This document shows positions 45,473 through 53,897 of a stretch of 64,000 nucleotides of DNA, one piece after another. This DNA is from Geminicoccus roseus DSM 18922 (GTDB taxonomy: Bacteria; Pseudomonadota; Alphaproteobacteria; Geminicoccales; Geminicoccaceae). Positions within the stretch are counted from its first letter, which is position 1; each line of letters starts with the position of its first letter. The stretch covers positions 2,876,196 to 2,940,195 of the forward strand of contig NZ_KE386572.1 of assembly GCF_000427665.1 (NCBI RefSeq), read 5' to 3'. The notes under the pieces are model-generated. The model was not told where the DNA came from. It saw nothing but the letters and a program-made list of their open reading frames with translations, and ran no database searches. The translations under genes were made by a program, and so were the position numbers.

Positions 45473-46966
45473 ATGACCGAGGAAGCCGAGCGGCCGGCAG
45501 TGGCCGAAGCCCGCAATGAGCCGGCTGCCGGCATCCTGAAGCCGGGGCGCAATTGCTGGCGCATCGCGAAGGCGTCCAGAGCTTCCCTGCTGCCGGATGC
45601 CGCGACCTATTTCGCCAGGCTCGAGCAGGCGTTCCGGCAGGCGGAGCGGTCGATCCTGATCATCGGCTGGGACTTCGACGGCCGGATCCATCTCTGCCCG
45701 GAGGATCGGGTCTGCCTGCCGCTCGGGCCGATGCTGCGCGAGCTGGTCGAGACGCGGCCGGACCTGCATGTCCGGATCCTGGTCTGGAGCCTGGCAGTGG
45801 TCCACGGGCCCAGCGCCACCACCGAGCTCCTGATCAACCCGGACTGGCAGGAACATCCCCGCATCACGGTGCGGCTGGACCACGAGCATCCGATCTACGC
45901 CGCGCACCACCAGAAGATCGTGTGCGTGGACGACCAGGTCGCGTTCGTGGGCGGCATCGACCTGACGGTGAAGCGCTGGGACACCTGGCGGCACAAGGCG
46001 GGCGACCACCGGCGCATCGACCCGGACGGCCACGACTACGAGCCGGTTCACGACATGCAGATGATCGTGGAGGGCGACGCGGCGCGGGCGGTGGCGGAGG
46101 TGGCGAAGACGCGCTGGAAGCGCGCGCTGGACGAGGAACTGCCGCCGGTGGCGGCTGCGGGCACGCGCTGGCCGGACGGCCTGGTGCCCCATTTCGTCGA
46201 CACCGACGTCGCGGTTGCCCGGACCCTGCCGGTCTGGCGGACCCACCCGCCCGTCCACGAGATCGGCACGCTGACCCTGGATGCGATCTCGGCCGCCAAG
46301 CGCTGCATCTATATCGAGGCGCAGTACTTCGCCAATTTCGAGGTGGCCGAGCGGCTGGCGGAGAGCCTCCAGCGGCCGGACGGGCCGGAGGTGGTCGTCC
46401 TGATGAGCCGGGTGCTGCCGGGCAAGTTCGAGCAGTTCATCATGGGCCGCAATCGCGACCGGGTGCTGCGCCGGCTGATGCAGGCCGACCGGTACAAGCG
46501 CTTTGGCGGCTACCATACGGTCAGCCCGTCCCCGAAGGGCGACGTGGAGATCCTGATCCACGCCAAGCTGCTGATCGTCGACGACCAGTTCCTCCGGGTG
46601 GGCTCGGCCAATCTCAACAACCGCTCGGTCGGGCTCGACACCGAGTGCGACCTGGCGATCGAGGCCTCCACCGACCAGCAGCGCGAGGTCATCGCCCGGC
46701 TGCGGCGCGAGTTGCTGGCCGGCCACCTGCATGTCAGCCCGGACGAACTGGCCGAGACCACCAGGCGCCTGGGCTCCACCATCGCGGCGATCCGGGCCCT
46801 AGGCAAAGGCGGCACTGGCCTGCACGACTTCACCACGGTGAAGCCCAAGGGGCCGACCGGGCCGGTGTTCGGCACCGGGCTGCTCGACCCGAAGGAGCCG
46901 CTGAGCGAGCGGTGGTGGTGGGGCGGCAGGAAGAAGGGCCAGCCGCCGAAGCTGGCGCCCTCCTGA
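45473..46966 (+). CDS. Phospholipase D / cardiolipin-synthase-like protein
   Basis: A 497-residue PLD-superfamily enzyme. Two HKD motifs are visible: HHQKIVCVDDQVAFVGGIDL near residue 146 and HAKLLIVDDQFLRVGSANLN near residue 363. Together they form one active site with a phosphatidyl-histidine intermediate. In E. coli the similar ClsB (YbhO) is a cardiolipin/phosphatidylglycerol synthase encoded beside ybhP and ybhN homologues, as here. No N-terminal transmembrane helix is seen, as in ClsB. ATG 45473 is chosen because GAGG precedes it; in-frame starts at 45458 and 45467 exist. It converges on the YbhN-like gene. Confidence 0.87.
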   Translation: MTEEAERPAVAEARNEPAAGILKPGRNCWRIAKASRASLLPDAATYFARLEQAFRQAERSILIIGWDFDGRIHLCPEDRVCLPLGPMLRELVETRPDLHVRILVWSLAVVHGPSATTELLINPDWQEHPRITVRLDHEHPIYAAHHQKIVCVDDQVAFVGGIDLTVKRWDTWRHKAGDHRRIDPDGHDYEPVHDMQMIVEGDAARAVAEVAKTRWKRALDEELPPVAAAGTRWPDGLVPHFVDTDVAVARTLPVWRTHPPVHEIGTLTLDAISAAKRCIYIEAQYFANFEVAERLAESLQRPDGPEVVVLMSRVLPGKFEQFIMGRNRDRVLRRLMQADRYKRFGGYHTVSPSPKGDVEILIHAKLLIVDDQFLRVGSANLNNRSVGLDTECDLAIEASTDQQREVIARLRRELLAGHLHVSPDELAETTRRLGSTIAAIRALGKGGTGLHDFTTVKPKGPTGPVFGTGLLDPKEPLSERWWWGGRKKGQPPKLAPS

Positions 46967-46981
46967 ACCGGGGGAAGAGCC

Positions 46982-47980
46982 TCAGGCCGTGCGGCGGCGG
47001 GACGGGTGGCCCCGGGCGCGCAGGGCGATCTCGGTCAGCGCGAACGAGACCCCGCCGATCGCCAGGGGAATGAAGAAATAGATGCAGCGGAACGCGATCA
47101 GGCCGCCGATGACCCCGTCGCCGGGCATCAGGTAGAGCACGACGCTCTCGATCACGCCCAGGCCGCCCGGGACATGCGAGATCATCGTGGTGATGTTGGC
47201 GATCACGAAGATGGCCGCCACGCCCAGATAGGGCATGTCGCTGACCGCCGAGAGCGCCTGGTGCAGGCAGGCGGCGACCAGGGTGAAGTTCAGGGTGCCG
47301 ATCACCACCTGGCCGATCGCCAGGCGGAAGCTCGGCATCTGGAACGACCATCTCCACAGATGCAGCGGCCGGCGCACATAGGCGGCGAGCGCCAGGTAGC
47401 CGGCGGCCGCGACCAGGCAGGCCGCTCCCAGCGCCATCATCCAGGTCTGGCTGAAGCCGGTGATCCGCTCGCCCAGGTCCGGGCGGACCAGGAGGCCGGC
47501 GCCGCCCAGGGTGATCATGCCGATGCCGACCGTGACGCCGCAGAACAGGACGACCTTGGCGACCTCCTCGGTGCTCAGGCCCCAGCGGGAATAGAAGCGG
47601 TAGCGGATCATGCCGCTGCTGAAGGCGGCCATGCCGACGGTGTGGCCGATGGAGAGGGCGAGGAACGAGGTCAGCGCCACCTTGCGATAGGGCAGCCGGT
47701 GGCCGGCATAGCGGACCGCCATCCAGTCGAAGCCGGTGAGGCAGACATAGCTGGCCGCCGCCGCGGCCGCCGCCCAGAGCAGGTGGGTAGTGGGCACCTC
47801 GGCGACCGAGGAGACCAGCTCGTCCCAGGTGAACTTGGAGAAGGTCCGGTAGAGCAGGAAGGACGCCAGGCTCAGCGCCGCGACGGTGACGCCGGCGGTG
47901 ATCCACCGCTTCCTGGAACTGGTGCCCTGACGGTCGGGCGGGGCCTCCCGGTCGTCCAGCGTGGCTGTCGAAGACTGCAT
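46982..47980 (-). CDS. YbhN-like membrane protein (lysylphosphatidylglycerol synthase TM family)
   Basis: A 332-residue integral membrane protein with about eight helices, matching UPF0104/LPG_synthase_TM (VVGMAAFSS-type helix SIGHTVGMAAFSSGMIRYRF and ISHVPGGLGVIESVVLYL). These flippase-like proteins are implicated in phospholipid transfer or flipping; E. coli YbhN is encoded beside ClsB. ATG 47980 is used; 47992 is possible. The C-terminus is Arg-rich. It runs convergent to the PLD gene with a 15-base gap. Confidence 0.82.
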   Translation of the reverse strand: MQSSTATLDDREAPPDRQGTSSRKRWITAGVTVAALSLASFLLYRTFSKFTWDELVSSVAEVPTTHLLWAAAAAAASYVCLTGFDWMAVRYAGHRLPYRKVALTSFLALSIGHTVGMAAFSSGMIRYRFYSRWGLSTEEVAKVVLFCGVTVGIGMITLGGAGLLVRPDLGERITGFSQTWMMALGAACLVAAAGYLALAAYVRRPLHLWRWSFQMPSFRLAIGQVVIGTLNFTLVAACLHQALSAVSDMPYLGVAAIFVIANITTMISHVPGGLGVIESVVLYLMPGDGVIGGLIAFRCIYFFIPLAIGGVSFALTEIALRARGHPSRRRTA

Positions 47981-48047
47981 CGGCGCGCCCATCCACCGTA
48001 AAGCCGGTCGCACAACGGCCACCGTGCCGTCACGGTCGCCTGTTCCA

Positions 48048-48836
48048 TCAACGGGACAGGGCGTCGATGGCTCCAAGGGCATGTGCGTCCCGCGGCAGGG
48101 CGGGGGCGGCGGTGATGCGGAAGTCGACGGCCAGGGGCAGATGGTCGGAAGCGATCCTGGCCAGGGGCGTGCGGATCGTCCGGGCCCGGTCGATGGCGAT
48201 CGGGCCGGCGTGGAAGACATGGTCCAGGCAGAGCAGGGGGAAGCGGCCGGGGAAGGTCGCCTGGCGGCGGCCCGGCTGCCCGTTCTGCGCCTCGCCCAGG
48301 CGCGCGCGCAGCCGCCGGTAGGCGGCGGTCGGCGGCGGGGCGTTGAAGTCGCCGGTCAGGATCACCGGCTCGCGGCAGTCCGGATGGCCCAGCCAGTCCG
48401 GGCCCAGCAGGGCGTCGACCTGGGCGACGCGCTCCCGGCCGATCAGGCCCAGATGGGTGTTGAGCACCTGGAGCCGGTGGCCCTCCAGGTCGACCTCCAC
48501 CCAGAGCGCGCCGCGCGGTTCCAGCAGCGGGCGCGCGGTCAGGCCGGGCAGCGGGCCGGCCTTGACCAGGCGCACCGGCAAGGCGGTCAGGATCGCGTCG
48601 CCGTAATGCTCCTCCAGCACCGACACGGCCGGGTGGAAATGCATCTTCATGCCGAGCCGCTGGGCGATCGCATGGGCCTGGTCGATCCCGCCGCTGCGCA
48701 TCCGGCCGACATCCAGCTCCTGCAGCGCCACGATGTCTGGCTCCAGCGCCGCCAGGACGTCGGCGATCCGCTCCGGCGAGAGCTTGCGGTCGACGCCCAG
48801 GCAGCCATGGACGTTGTAGGTGACGATGGACGGCAA
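48048..48836 (-). CDS. Endonuclease/exonuclease/phosphatase-family protein (YbhP-like)
   Basis: A 262-residue EEP-fold hydrolase: SIVTYNVHGCLG at the N-terminus, VALQELD with the metal-binding Glu near residue 40, LNTHLGL, ILTGDFNAPP and the final SDHLPLAVDF with the catalytic His. Members cleave phosphodiesters of nucleic acids, inositides or sphingolipids; the link to PLD and YbhN-like genes favours a phospholipid substrate. It lies upstream of the YbhN-like gene on the same strand, 67 bases apart. Confidence 0.85.
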   Translation of the reverse strand: MPSIVTYNVHGCLGVDRKLSPERIADVLAALEPDIVALQELDVGRMRSGGIDQAHAIAQRLGMKMHFHPAVSVLEEHYGDAILTALPVRLVKAGPLPGLTARPLLEPRGALWVEVDLEGHRLQVLNTHLGLIGRERVAQVDALLGPDWLGHPDCREPVILTGDFNAPPPTAAYRRLRARLGEAQNGQPGRRQATFPGRFPLLCLDHVFHAGPIAIDRARTIRTPLARIASDHLPLAVDFRITAAPALPRDAHALGAIDALSR

Positions 48837-48875
48837 GAATTCTGCTCCGCTGCGAAAAGATCCGAGCCCGGCCGG

Positions 48876-49751
48876 TCAGCTTCCCTTCACCTCGATCCCG
48901 GCCAACTGTTCGTAGACCTTCACCACCGCGGAATCGTCCTCGCCGCCGAGACCCGCGGCGGCGGCCGCCAGGAACTGCTGGTGCGCCGAGGCGGCGATCG
49001 GGAGCGGAAAGCGCAGGTCGCGGCCGGTGTCCAAAACCAGGCCCAGATCCTTGACGAAGATCTCGACCGCGGAATGCGGGGTGAAGTCGCGCTCCAGCAT
49101 GTGCGGCACGCGGTTCTCGAACATCCAGGAGCGCCCGGCGGCGTTGCTGATCACCTCGAACAGCTCGCGCGCATCGGCGCCGGCGCGCACGCCCAGCGCC
49201 ATCGCCTCGGCGGCAGCGGCGATGTGCACCCCAGCCAGGAGCTGGTGCACGGTCTTGACCGTGGAGCCGGTGCCGATCTTGGGGCCCAGGCGGAACACTT
49301 TCGCGGCGCAGGCGTCCAGCATCGGCTGGGCCTTGGCGAACGCCGCGTCGCTCCCTGACGCCATGAAGGTCAGCTCGCCGGTGCCGGCCCGGGCGGAGCC
49401 CCCGGAGACCGGCGCGTCCAGGTAGAGATGGCCGCCCTGCTCGACCCGCGTGCCAACCCGCTCGGCATCGGCGGTGGGGATGGTGGCGCTGGACACCACC
49501 ACGGCGCCCTTCGGCAGGGCGGACAGGGCGCCGTTCGTTCCGAACAGCGCGTCCTCCAGCTGCTTCGCGTTCACCACCATGACCAGCAGGATGTCGGCGG
49601 CTTCGGCGGCCTCGGCCGGGGAGCCGGCGGCGGTCACGCCGTCGAGGGCGGTGGGGCGGACATCGTAGCCGCGCACCGACAGTCCTGCCTTCGCCGCGGA
49701 GCGGGCCATGCCGCCGCCCATGGATCCGAGGCCGATCACGCCTAGCTGCAC
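48876..49751 (-). CDS. NAD-dependent 3-hydroxyisobutyrate-dehydrogenase-family enzyme (L-threonate dehydrogenase-like)
   Basis: A 291-residue beta-hydroxyacid dehydrogenase: GVIGLGSMGGGMARS binds NAD, DAPVSGGSARAGTG binds substrate, and the catalytic Lys lies in GSTVKTVHQLL. The substrate-loop and overall look fit the L-threonate dehydrogenase subgroup, but 3-hydroxyisobutyrate or related acids are possible. GTG 49751 is chosen because GGAGAA precedes it at good spacing and the protein then begins at the first beta strand; an upstream ATG at 49796 would add 15 atypical residues. Divergent from an aldo/keto reductase. Confidence 0.85.
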   Translation of the reverse strand: MQLGVIGLGSMGGGMARSAAKAGLSVRGYDVRPTALDGVTAAGSPAEAAEAADILLVMVVNAKQLEDALFGTNGALSALPKGAVVVSSATIPTADAERVGTRVEQGGHLYLDAPVSGGSARAGTGELTFMASGSDAAFAKAQPMLDACAAKVFRLGPKIGTGSTVKTVHQLLAGVHIAAAAEAMALGVRAGADARELFEVISNAAGRSWMFENRVPHMLERDFTPHSAVEIFVKDLGLVLDTGRDLRFPLPIAASAHQQFLAAAAAGLGGEDDSAVVKVYEQLAGIEVKGS

Positions 49752-49915
49752 CGGTGGTTCTCCCTGTGGTCTGCCCCATACCTGCGCCGCGGGCATGGGC
49801 GAGACAAGACGGTTGCGCTGTTTGCGCGGCCGGCCCGCCAGGGGCGGGGCGGCGGGCGGTGCTTACGCTTCGCCGAACGCCGCTCTAGGATCGCCGCCCG
49901 CTCAACAGGGAGACG

Positions 49916-50941
49916 ATGATGACGGCACTCGCCACGCGCGAGATCGGGACCACCGGCCTGCAGGTGCCGGTGCTTGGGTTCGGGTCCGCACCGCTCGGGG
50001 ACATCTACGAGAAGATCCCCGAGGACCGGGCGCTGGCCACGGTGCAGGCCGCCTACGACACGGGCTGCCGGCTGATCGACACTGCCCCCCTGTACGGCTA
50101 CGGCCTGTCCGAGCATCGGGTCGGCCACGTGCTGCGCCAGCAGCCGCGCGACAGCTACGTGCTGTCCACCAAGGTCGGCCGCTGGCTGAAGCCGACCCCG
50201 CCCGAGCAGATCGACCGGGGCCAGTGGGTCGGCGGGCTGAACATGCAGCCGGTCTACGACTATTCCTATGACGGCACCTTCCGCGAGGTCGAGCACAGCC
50301 TGCAGCGCCTGGGCGTGGAGCGGATCGACATCCTGTTCATCCACGACGTCGACATCTGGACCCATGGCAGCCGGGAAGCCTACGAGGAGCGCTACCGCCA
50401 GGCGCTGGAAGGCTCCTACAAGGCGCTGGCCGAGCTGCGCGCGCAGGGCGTGGTCAAGGCGATCGGCATGGGCGTCAACGAGATCGAGCCGTGCCGGCGG
50501 CTGGCGACCGACGCCGACCCGGACGTGTTCCTGCTGGCCGGGCGCTACACGCTGCTGGAGCAGGACGGGCTGGACGACCTGATGCCGCTGGCCCGGCAGA
50601 AGAAGTTCAGCTTCCTGCTGGGCGGCCCGTTCAATTCCGGCATCCTCGCCACCGGCCCGGTGCCGGGGGCCAAGTACAACTACAAGCCGGCGCCCCCGGA
50701 GATCCTGGAGCGGGTGCGGAAGATTGAGACGATCTGCCAGCGCCACGACGTTCCGCTGGCGGCGGCCGCGATCCAGTTCCCGCTGGGCCTGAAGGAGGTC
50801 GCCTCGATCATCCCGGGTGCGGTGAAGCCGGAGGAGGTCCAGGCCAACACCCGGCTGATGACCCAGCAGATCCCGGCGGCGCTGTGGGACGAGCTGCGCC
50901 ACGAGGGCCTGCTGCGCGAGGGCTGCCCGGTCCCCGGCTGA
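49916..50941 (+). CDS. Aldo/keto reductase (D-threo-aldose/pyridoxal dehydrogenase-like)
   Basis: A 341-residue cytoplasmic aldo/keto reductase. The tetrad is Asp and Tyr in LIDTAPLYGYG, Lys in LSTKVGRWL and His in FIHDVD. The N-terminus TREIGTTGLQVPVLGFGSAP and length match the subgroup of L-fucose/D-threo-aldose 1-dehydrogenases and pyridoxal 4-dehydrogenase. Two adjacent ATG codons (49916, 49919) follow GGGAG. A role with the divergent hydroxyacid dehydrogenase in sugar-acid catabolism is inferred. A tandem repeat array begins right after its stop. Confidence 0.88.
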   Translation: MMTALATREIGTTGLQVPVLGFGSAPLGDIYEKIPEDRALATVQAAYDTGCRLIDTAPLYGYGLSEHRVGHVLRQQPRDSYVLSTKVGRWLKPTPPEQIDRGQWVGGLNMQPVYDYSYDGTFREVEHSLQRLGVERIDILFIHDVDIWTHGSREAYEERYRQALEGSYKALAELRAQGVVKAIGMGVNEIEPCRRLATDADPDVFLLAGRYTLLEQDGLDDLMPLARQKKFSFLLGGPFNSGILATGPVPGAKYNYKPAPPEILERVRKIETICQRHDVPLAAAAIQFPLGLKEVASIIPGAVKPEEVQANTRLMTQQIPAALWDELRHEGLLREGCPVPG

Positions 50942-50948
50942 CCCGCCC

Positions 50949-51657
50949 GGGTTCGTTCGTGCAAAAAGCCGGTGCGGGGCGTGCCGAGCATCGCCTCGTC
51001 CGGCCTGCGGCGGCCGCCTTTCCCGCGGGGAGGGGCGGCCGCGCCCGGCTTGGGTTCGTTGGTGCCGCATGGCGATGTCCTGGGGCTGTTTCGGCCGGTG
51101 CGGGCGGGATCGGGCAGGGTAAGGCCCGGCGCTCGGGTTCGTTTCTGCAAAAAGCCAGTTCTGGGTGTTGCGGGGTGCCGTTTTGGCGGAGGCTGGGCGT
51201 GCGGCTGCCTGGAGAGCCGGGGTGATCGCGTCTGGCTCGGGTTCGTTCGTGCAAAACGGTGATGCTTGGGGCTGAGGCGGTCGGACCTGGCCGGATGCAG
51301 ACGGCTTGCGGCAGGTGCTTCCTCGGTGCTCGGGTTCGTTTGTGCAAAAAGCCAGTTCTGGATGTTGCGGGTGCTGTTTCGGCGGAGGCTGGGCGTGCGG
51401 CTGCCTGGAGGGCCGGGTTGATCGCGTTCGGCTCGGGTTCGTCCGTGCAAAACGGTGATGCCTGAGGCTGAAGCGGCCCGTGCAGACCGGGTGCAGATGG
51501 GTTGCGGCCGGGCAATGCCCGGTGCTCGGGTTCGTTTGTGTAAAACGCTGGTTCCCGGCGTTGCGGGTGCAGTTCCGGGGAAACCTCGGAACCGGCTGCC
51601 TGGAGGGCTAGGGCCGTCGCGTCCGGCTCGGGTTCGTTTGTGCAAGAACGGCGTCAT
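50949..51657. repeat. Compound tandem repeat array, eight ~83-104 bp units in four ~196 bp pairs
   Basis: The core GGGTTCGTTTGTGCAAAA, with small changes, starts at 50949, 51052, 51135, 51239, 51332, 51435, 51528 and 51630. Steps are 103, 83, 104, 93, 103, 93 and 102 bases. Odd units (A) continue AGCCAGTTCTGGGTGTTGCG and even units (B) continue CGGTGATGC, so two different units alternate and the real period is about 196 bases. The first pair is the most diverged and the last B unit is cut short. Frames open through the array read out the repeat and are not genes. Function unknown. Confidence 0.85.
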
Positions 51658-51987
51658 GCAGGATCGGGTGTGCCGGGCAGGGGGCATGCGGCCGGGCTGG
51701 TTCGGGCGGTGGCGCGGTGGCGGTTCGGGCGTCGGCGCTGCGGCGCGGGTGGTGGCATCCCGTGCTTCCAGGCCAACCGGAACGGGCATGCCAACCGGCA
51801 TGGGCAAGTGAACCAGCATGGGGAGAAGGCGTCATGGGGCGGGTCCTCGTCGGGCACCCCTAGCAGATCACGGGCTCATATTCCTATATCGACGTGGAAC
51901 TCCGCCGTCCGACATGCTTGTTCCATCATTGTCCTGCCGCGATGATGCGGGCATGTGGCCGGGCGATCCCTTTTCCGGAGCCCGTCC
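51658..51987. other. 330-base stretch without a supported gene
   Basis: It follows the repeat array. It has a GC-rich part and a short run of CATGCCAACCGG-like repeats near 51770-51820, then an AT-richer patch near 51880-51895. I saw no start with a binding site, no terminator and no RNA gene. Confidence 0.4.
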
Positions 51988-52113
51988 ATGCGCCCAGCCG
52001 TCGTCCTGGCGATCCTGATCCTGTTCCTGGCCCCGGCGCTGGTGCGCCTGGTCCTGGGGCCGCCGGTCCCCGACCATCCGCTGGAGCCGGCGGTCGCGGC
52101 CTCCCATCGCTGA
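51988..52113 (+). CDS. Possible 41-residue membrane peptide
   Basis: ATG 51988 follows GGAG (51977-51980) at good spacing and encodes MRPAVVLAILILFLAPALVR, a transmembrane or signal-anchor helix, followed by a short Pro-rich tail and TGA at 52111-52113. It converges on zwf with a 24-base gap. No family recognised; called on binding site and composition only. Confidence 0.4.
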   Translation: MRPAVVLAILILFLAPALVRLVLGPPVPDHPLEPAVAASHR

Positions 52114-52137
52114 GACGGCCACCCGAACCCGGGGCTC

Positions 52138-53688
52138 TCACAGGCGGTCGCGGCCGATCGGCAGCCAGGAGAAGCCGTCCCGGCCGATCAGCTCGTCGGC
52201 GGCGGTGGGGCCGTCGGTGCCGGCGAAGTAATGGTGGATCTCCTGCCGGCCGGACGTCCAGGCGTCCAGCACCGGCTGCACCGCCGCCCAGCCCGCCTCG
52301 ATGTTGTCGGCGCGCTGAAACAGGGTCGCGTCGCCGACCAGGCAGTCATAGATCAGCGTCTCGTAGCCGGTGGACGGCTCGGCCCGGAAATAATCGCTGT
52401 AGCGGAAATCCATGCGCACCTCGGACAGGCGCACCCTGCGGCCGGGCACCTTGGCGGCGAAGCGCATCGAGATGCCCTCGTCCGGCTGGACATGGATCAC
52501 CAGCATGTTGGGGTCGAGCCCGTCGGTCAGGCTGCGGAACAGGCTGCCCGGCGCCTTCTTGAACTGGATCGCGATCTCGGTCCGCCTGGCCGCCAGCGCC
52601 TTGCCGGTGCGGACAAAGAAGGGCACCCCGGACCAGCGCCAGTTGTCGATCGTGTAGCGCAGCGCGACATAGCTCTCGGTGCGGCTGTCGGGCGCCACGT
52701 CCGCCTCCTGGCGGTAGGCTGGCACCGAGCGGCCCTGGATCTGGCCGGGCGCATACTGGGCGCGCACCGCCATGGCGGCGGCCAGGTGCGGGTCGGGGCG
52801 CTCGATCGCCTCGATCACCTTGGCCTTCTCGCTGCGCACCGGATCGGCGCCGAACGAGTTGGGCGGCTCCATGGCGACCATCGCCAGGAGCTGGAACATG
52901 TGGTTCGGCACCATGTCGCGGAGCGCACCGGTGGCGTCGTAGAAATGGCCGCGCGTCTCGACCGTCACCGTCTCCGCCGCGGTGATCTGGACATGATCGA
53001 TGAACTCGCGGTTCCAGATCGGCTCGAAGATGCCGTTGCCGAAGCGCAGCGCCATGACGTTCTGGACGGTCTCCTTGCCCAGGAAATGGTCGATCCGGAA
53101 CATCTGGCGCTCCTCCAGCACCTTGAGGATCCGGGCGTTCAGCGCCTTGGCCGAGGCTAGGTCGGAGCCGAACGGCTTCTCCACCACCAGCCGGCGGAAC
53201 GAGCGCTCGCCCTCGGCCAGGAGACCGGCCGTCCCCAGCTGCTCGGCGATCGGGCCGAAGAAGCGTGCCGCCACGGCCAGGTAGAACACGGCGTTGGACT
53301 GGCCATGCGCCTTCTCCCGCTCGGCCAGCAGGGCGCCGACCCGCTCGAACGTGGCCGGATCGGCGAAGTCGCCGGACAGATAGCCGATCCGCCCGCACAG
53401 CCAGTTCCAGCTGTCCTGGTCCAGGGGCGCGCCGCCCGCCTCCGCGATCTCGCCGGCGGCCTTGGTCAGGTGCTCGCGGAACCCCGGCTCGTCCGCCTCC
53501 ACCCGGTCGACCCCGAGAATGGCGAAATCATCGGGGAGCAGGCCCTCGCGGGCCAGGTTGTGCAGGGCCGGCATCAGCAGGCGCTTGGTCAGGTCGCCAT
53601 AGGCACCGAAGATCACCACGGTCGAGGCCGGGGCCGGTCCCGCATCCGCCGGCATGGTGGTCCGGCTTCCTGGTGCTGCCTTGGTCAT
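52138..53688 (-). CDS. zwf: Glucose-6-phosphate 1-dehydrogenase
   Basis: A 516-residue enzyme catalysing oxidation of glucose-6-phosphate to 6-phosphogluconolactone, first step of the oxidative pentose-phosphate and Entner-Doudoroff routes. The coenzyme motif is GAYGDLTKR (Tyr replaces the usual Ser), the active site is FRIDHFLGKE with the catalytic His, and EKPFGSDL precedes it. Start 53688 is chosen because the family N-terminus begins soon after and a G-rich binding site precedes it; upstream in-frame residues are low complexity. pgl and edd are not adjacent. Divergent from a glucoamylase, which could supply glucose. Confidence 0.95.
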   Translation of the reverse strand: MTKAAPGSRTTMPADAGPAPASTVVIFGAYGDLTKRLLMPALHNLAREGLLPDDFAILGVDRVEADEPGFREHLTKAAGEIAEAGGAPLDQDSWNWLCGRIGYLSGDFADPATFERVGALLAEREKAHGQSNAVFYLAVAARFFGPIAEQLGTAGLLAEGERSFRRLVVEKPFGSDLASAKALNARILKVLEERQMFRIDHFLGKETVQNVMALRFGNGIFEPIWNREFIDHVQITAAETVTVETRGHFYDATGALRDMVPNHMFQLLAMVAMEPPNSFGADPVRSEKAKVIEAIERPDPHLAAAMAVRAQYAPGQIQGRSVPAYRQEADVAPDSRTESYVALRYTIDNWRWSGVPFFVRTGKALAARRTEIAIQFKKAPGSLFRSLTDGLDPNMLVIHVQPDEGISMRFAAKVPGRRVRLSEVRMDFRYSDYFRAEPSTGYETLIYDCLVGDATLFQRADNIEAGWAAVQPVLDAWTSGRQEIHHYFAGTDGPTAADELIGRDGFSWLPIGRDRL

Positions 53689-53897
53689 CGGAAAAGCCCC
53701 CTGCTGTCCAACGGTCGGTGATCGCCCGGGCGCGACCAGGCCGGTCCCGCCCAAACCCGCGCATCCGGTTCTTGCCTGGACATGGAAATGCGGCAGATCA
53801 TCGGTGGCCTTTTGCCAGCGTGGCGCGCATGGCGACAAGGGGCGGGCAGGGGGCGGCACGATCCCCCGGCGGTCCCGACGGGGAGGAAAAGACCAAG

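Noticed and set aside
50949-51657. CRISPR array
   Set aside because: Core of ~18 bases is separated by 65-86 bases that are themselves conserved in alternation, not unique spacers; no cas genes nearby.
50680-51819. 379-codon minus-strand frame with repeated HKRTRA / FAQTNPS peptides
   Set aside because: It is the translation of the tandem repeat array and overlaps the aldo/keto reductase end; repeats, not a protein, explain it.
51896-51924. GGAAC-N19-GTTCC as a stress promoter
   Set aside because: Spacing of 19 is outside the 16-17 range and it is not closely ahead of a convincing gene; it is only an inverted repeat.
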